Shown: positions 63,010 to 64,000 of the stretch, piece after piece
Layout of the letters: each line of letters begins with the position of its first letter
How positions within the stretch are numbered: the first letter of the stretch is position 1
Source of the DNA: Alkalihalobacillus sp. LMS39
GTDB taxonomy: Bacteria > Bacillota > Bacilli > Bacillales > Bacillaceae_F
Length of the DNA: 64,000 nucleotides
NCBI RefSeq assembly: GCF_022812285.1
Contig: NZ_CP093300.1
Coordinates: 2,356,001-2,420,000, forward strand
Reading direction: 5' to 3'
The notes under the pieces: model-generated
What the model was told of the DNA's origin: nothing
The model's database searches: none
Seen by the model: the letters and a program-made list of their open reading frames with translations, nothing else
Program-made: the position numbers and the translations under genes

Positions 63010-63600
63010 TTACATTGTATATCCGCTGTTATGCTGTTGCATTGTAGTATTTCCCATCATCATTGTGTTCATTGGTTGGAACATCGCTGTCATTTGACTT
63101 GTCTGTTGTTGGGTAAAAGTAGGAGGTTGATAATAACCGTTTTGGTTCATCCATGCCCAAATTTCATAAGCCATTTCTTGGCAAAGATTGGCTCCGTTTA
63201 CATGGTACATGCGAATTTGAGCATCTGCACATTCGTTAGCCCATTGCATCCCCATCATTGAACCTGTTTTATGAACATTTAAAGCTAATGTAGCAATCGT
63301 CTGGTCTGATAAAGTCGAAGGATTTGTTGCTGGTGCTGACATTGTCGTTTGGCCTTCTATGCCAATAGAATGTTGCGATTGGAAACTAGGGTGTTGGTGT
63401 GTAACTTGAGCTCCTTTTCCAGTTACCAAGTTAATCCCTTGTTGGTAAGCAGAAATCATTTGTTGTTGATGCTTTTTAAGAATAGATTGTAATGTTTGGT
63501 CATTACATTGAGCTGCAAACACACCATGTTGTTCGATTTCTGCTGCTTTTGTTCTTAGTGCTTCCGATGTTTCTAGTAATTCATGAGCTGCTAAGTTCAT
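63010..63600 (-). CDS. CotF-like spore coat protein
   Basis: This is a 196-residue, Gln/Met/Thr-rich coat-type protein. The N-terminal half is helical (NLAAHELLETSEALRTKAAE). The second half has MYHVNGANLCQEMAYEIWAWM followed by NQNGYYQPPTFTQQQ, the end pattern of the CotF family. I chose ATG 63600 after TTGGAGGGAC on the minus strand; the longer frame is not supported. It is a single gene, probably expressed late in the mother cell, but no sigma-K promoter was recognised. Confidence 0.82.
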   Translation of the reverse strand: MNLAAHELLETSEALRTKAAEIEQHGVFAAQCNDQTLQSILKKHQQQMISAYQQGINLVTGKGAQVTHQHPSFQSQHSIGIEGQTTMSAPATNPSTLSDQTIATLALNVHKTGSMMGMQWANECADAQIRMYHVNGANLCQEMAYEIWAWMNQNGYYQPPTFTQQQTSQMTAMFQPMNTMMMGNTTMQQHNSGYTM

Positions 63601-63697
63601 ATTTGTCCCTCCAAAAAGTGTTTTAGGATTGCTCCCATTGCTATTGTTAGTTAGTCTAAAAAAACCATACAATAATTCTTTTTATCATTTATTACCA

Positions 63698-63738
63698 AAA
63701 AAGAAGGTGAGACAAATGTGTCTCACCTTCTTTTTGTT
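63698..63738. terminator. Terminator downstream of the chromate transporter gene
   Basis: A perfect 17-bp inverted repeat (63698-63714 and 63719-63735) with A and T runs on both sides. It ends the minus-strand transporter gene and could work both ways. Confidence 0.9.
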
Positions 63739-63753
63739 ACGGTCGTTTCTTAG

Positions 63754-64000
63754 TTATAAAGATAGTAAAAATCCACCAATAGCTCCGACAAGTACAATCA
63801 CCCATGGGGGGAGTTTCCAAAACACTAACATGCTAAACAATAGAGCAGCAAAGGCAAAATCAACAGTTGATAGTATAGAACTTGTCCAAATAGGGTCGTA
63901 TAAAGCAGAAATTAAAATACCGACAACAGCTGCATTGACTCCCATAAAAACACCTTTAACTGTAGTATTTTTTCGAAGAACATTCCAAAAAGGTAATGTC
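63754..64000 (-). CDS. chrA: Chromate transporter (ChrA/CHR family), C-terminal part
   Basis: The gene runs in from the right edge, and only its last 82 residues are visible. LPFWNVLR, then GVNAAVVGILISALYDPIW, and the final VFWKLPPWVIVLVGAIGG match the end of CHR-domain membrane proteins, which carry chromate outward. The frame is open to the edge, so the start lies outside; the ATG at 63945 is internal. In Bacillaceae such proteins may be single- or paired-domain forms, and the length here cannot be told. A strong terminator follows the stop. Confidence 0.85.
   Translation of the reverse strand, partial: TLPFWNVLRKNTTVKGVFMGVNAAVVGILISALYDPIWTSSILSTVDFAFAALLFSMLVFWKLPPWVIVLVGAIGGFLLSL

Noticed and set aside
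1-64000. tRNA, rRNA, insertion sequence or prophage
   Set aside because: No cloverleaf or ribosomal sequence, transposase, integrase or phage gene was recognised in reading the window.

Overview
The window is about 64 kb of low-GC chromosome from an endospore-forming Bacillaceae member. The evidence is two alpha/beta-type SASP genes, three CotF-like coat genes, a four-gene germinant-receptor operon, a DUF4023 gene, a LexA-type SOS box and MhqR-type quinone-stress operators. AGGAGG-type ribosome sites, frequent TTG/GTG starts and intrinsic terminators fit this group. The OpuD-type glycine betaine transporter and the dispersed repeats would suit a salt- or alkali-tolerant Bacillus relative, but the genus is inference. 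I see no rRNA, tRNA, CRISPR array, insertion sequence or prophage. Most of the window is ordinary core and accessory chromosome.

Layout. 0-7.5 kb: an operon of a coiled-coil protein (cut by the window edge), a MoxR AAA+ ATPase, a DUF58 protein and two membrane-anchored VWA proteins. 7.6-15.5 kb: small proteins, a histidine phosphatase, a 696-aa unknown protein paired with a small protein carrying calcium-loop-like motifs, a YwjA-like ABC exporter, two CotF-like proteins, an NfrA-like flavin reductase, a Gln-rich coiled coil and DUF4023. 15.6-22.7 kb: an ABC-F ATPase, a MarR regulator with a heterodimeric ABC exporter, an RDD protein, and three intergenic inverted-repeat elements. 22.7-27.5 kb: the YvrJ/DUF2922/DUF1659 trio, a divergent small WYL-like/YolD-like pair around a LexA box, a metallo-beta-lactamase/TetR operon behind two identical-arm operators, and acetyltransferases. 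27.7-32.9 kb: a signalling operon of hybrid kinase, CheR and receiver-PAS-kinase. 32.9-39.8 kb: DUF3006, a secreted ComEC-like hydrolase, an MmcB-like protein, a BCCT transporter, an Ecs-like ABC pair and YkqA.

39.9-49.3 kb: a germination operon in D-B-A-C order, a frameshifted nitroreductase, a nitrilase/GNAT pair, PepF and tandem SASP genes. 49.4-55.2 kb: pirin, a GyrI-like protein, small proteins, a PPOX flavoprotein, and the quinone-detoxification genes wrbA, ring-cleaving dioxygenase and mhqD. A textbook sigma-A promoter and three MhqR-like palindromes precede wrbA. 55.3-64 kb: a coiled-coil membrane protein, a HemD-like protein, a large transporter, a cold-shock protein followed by a DEAD-box helicase, a GGDEF-EAL protein, a coat protein and the end of a chromate transporter.

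The less explained parts are the 696-aa/95-aa gene pair (9.2-11.6 kb), a four-copy intergenic repeat with long and short forms (8.3, 36.8, 46.7 and 62.9 kb), and two four-unit palindromic elements at convergent gene junctions. All functional calls come from reading the sequence and recalled family knowledge; no database search was run.
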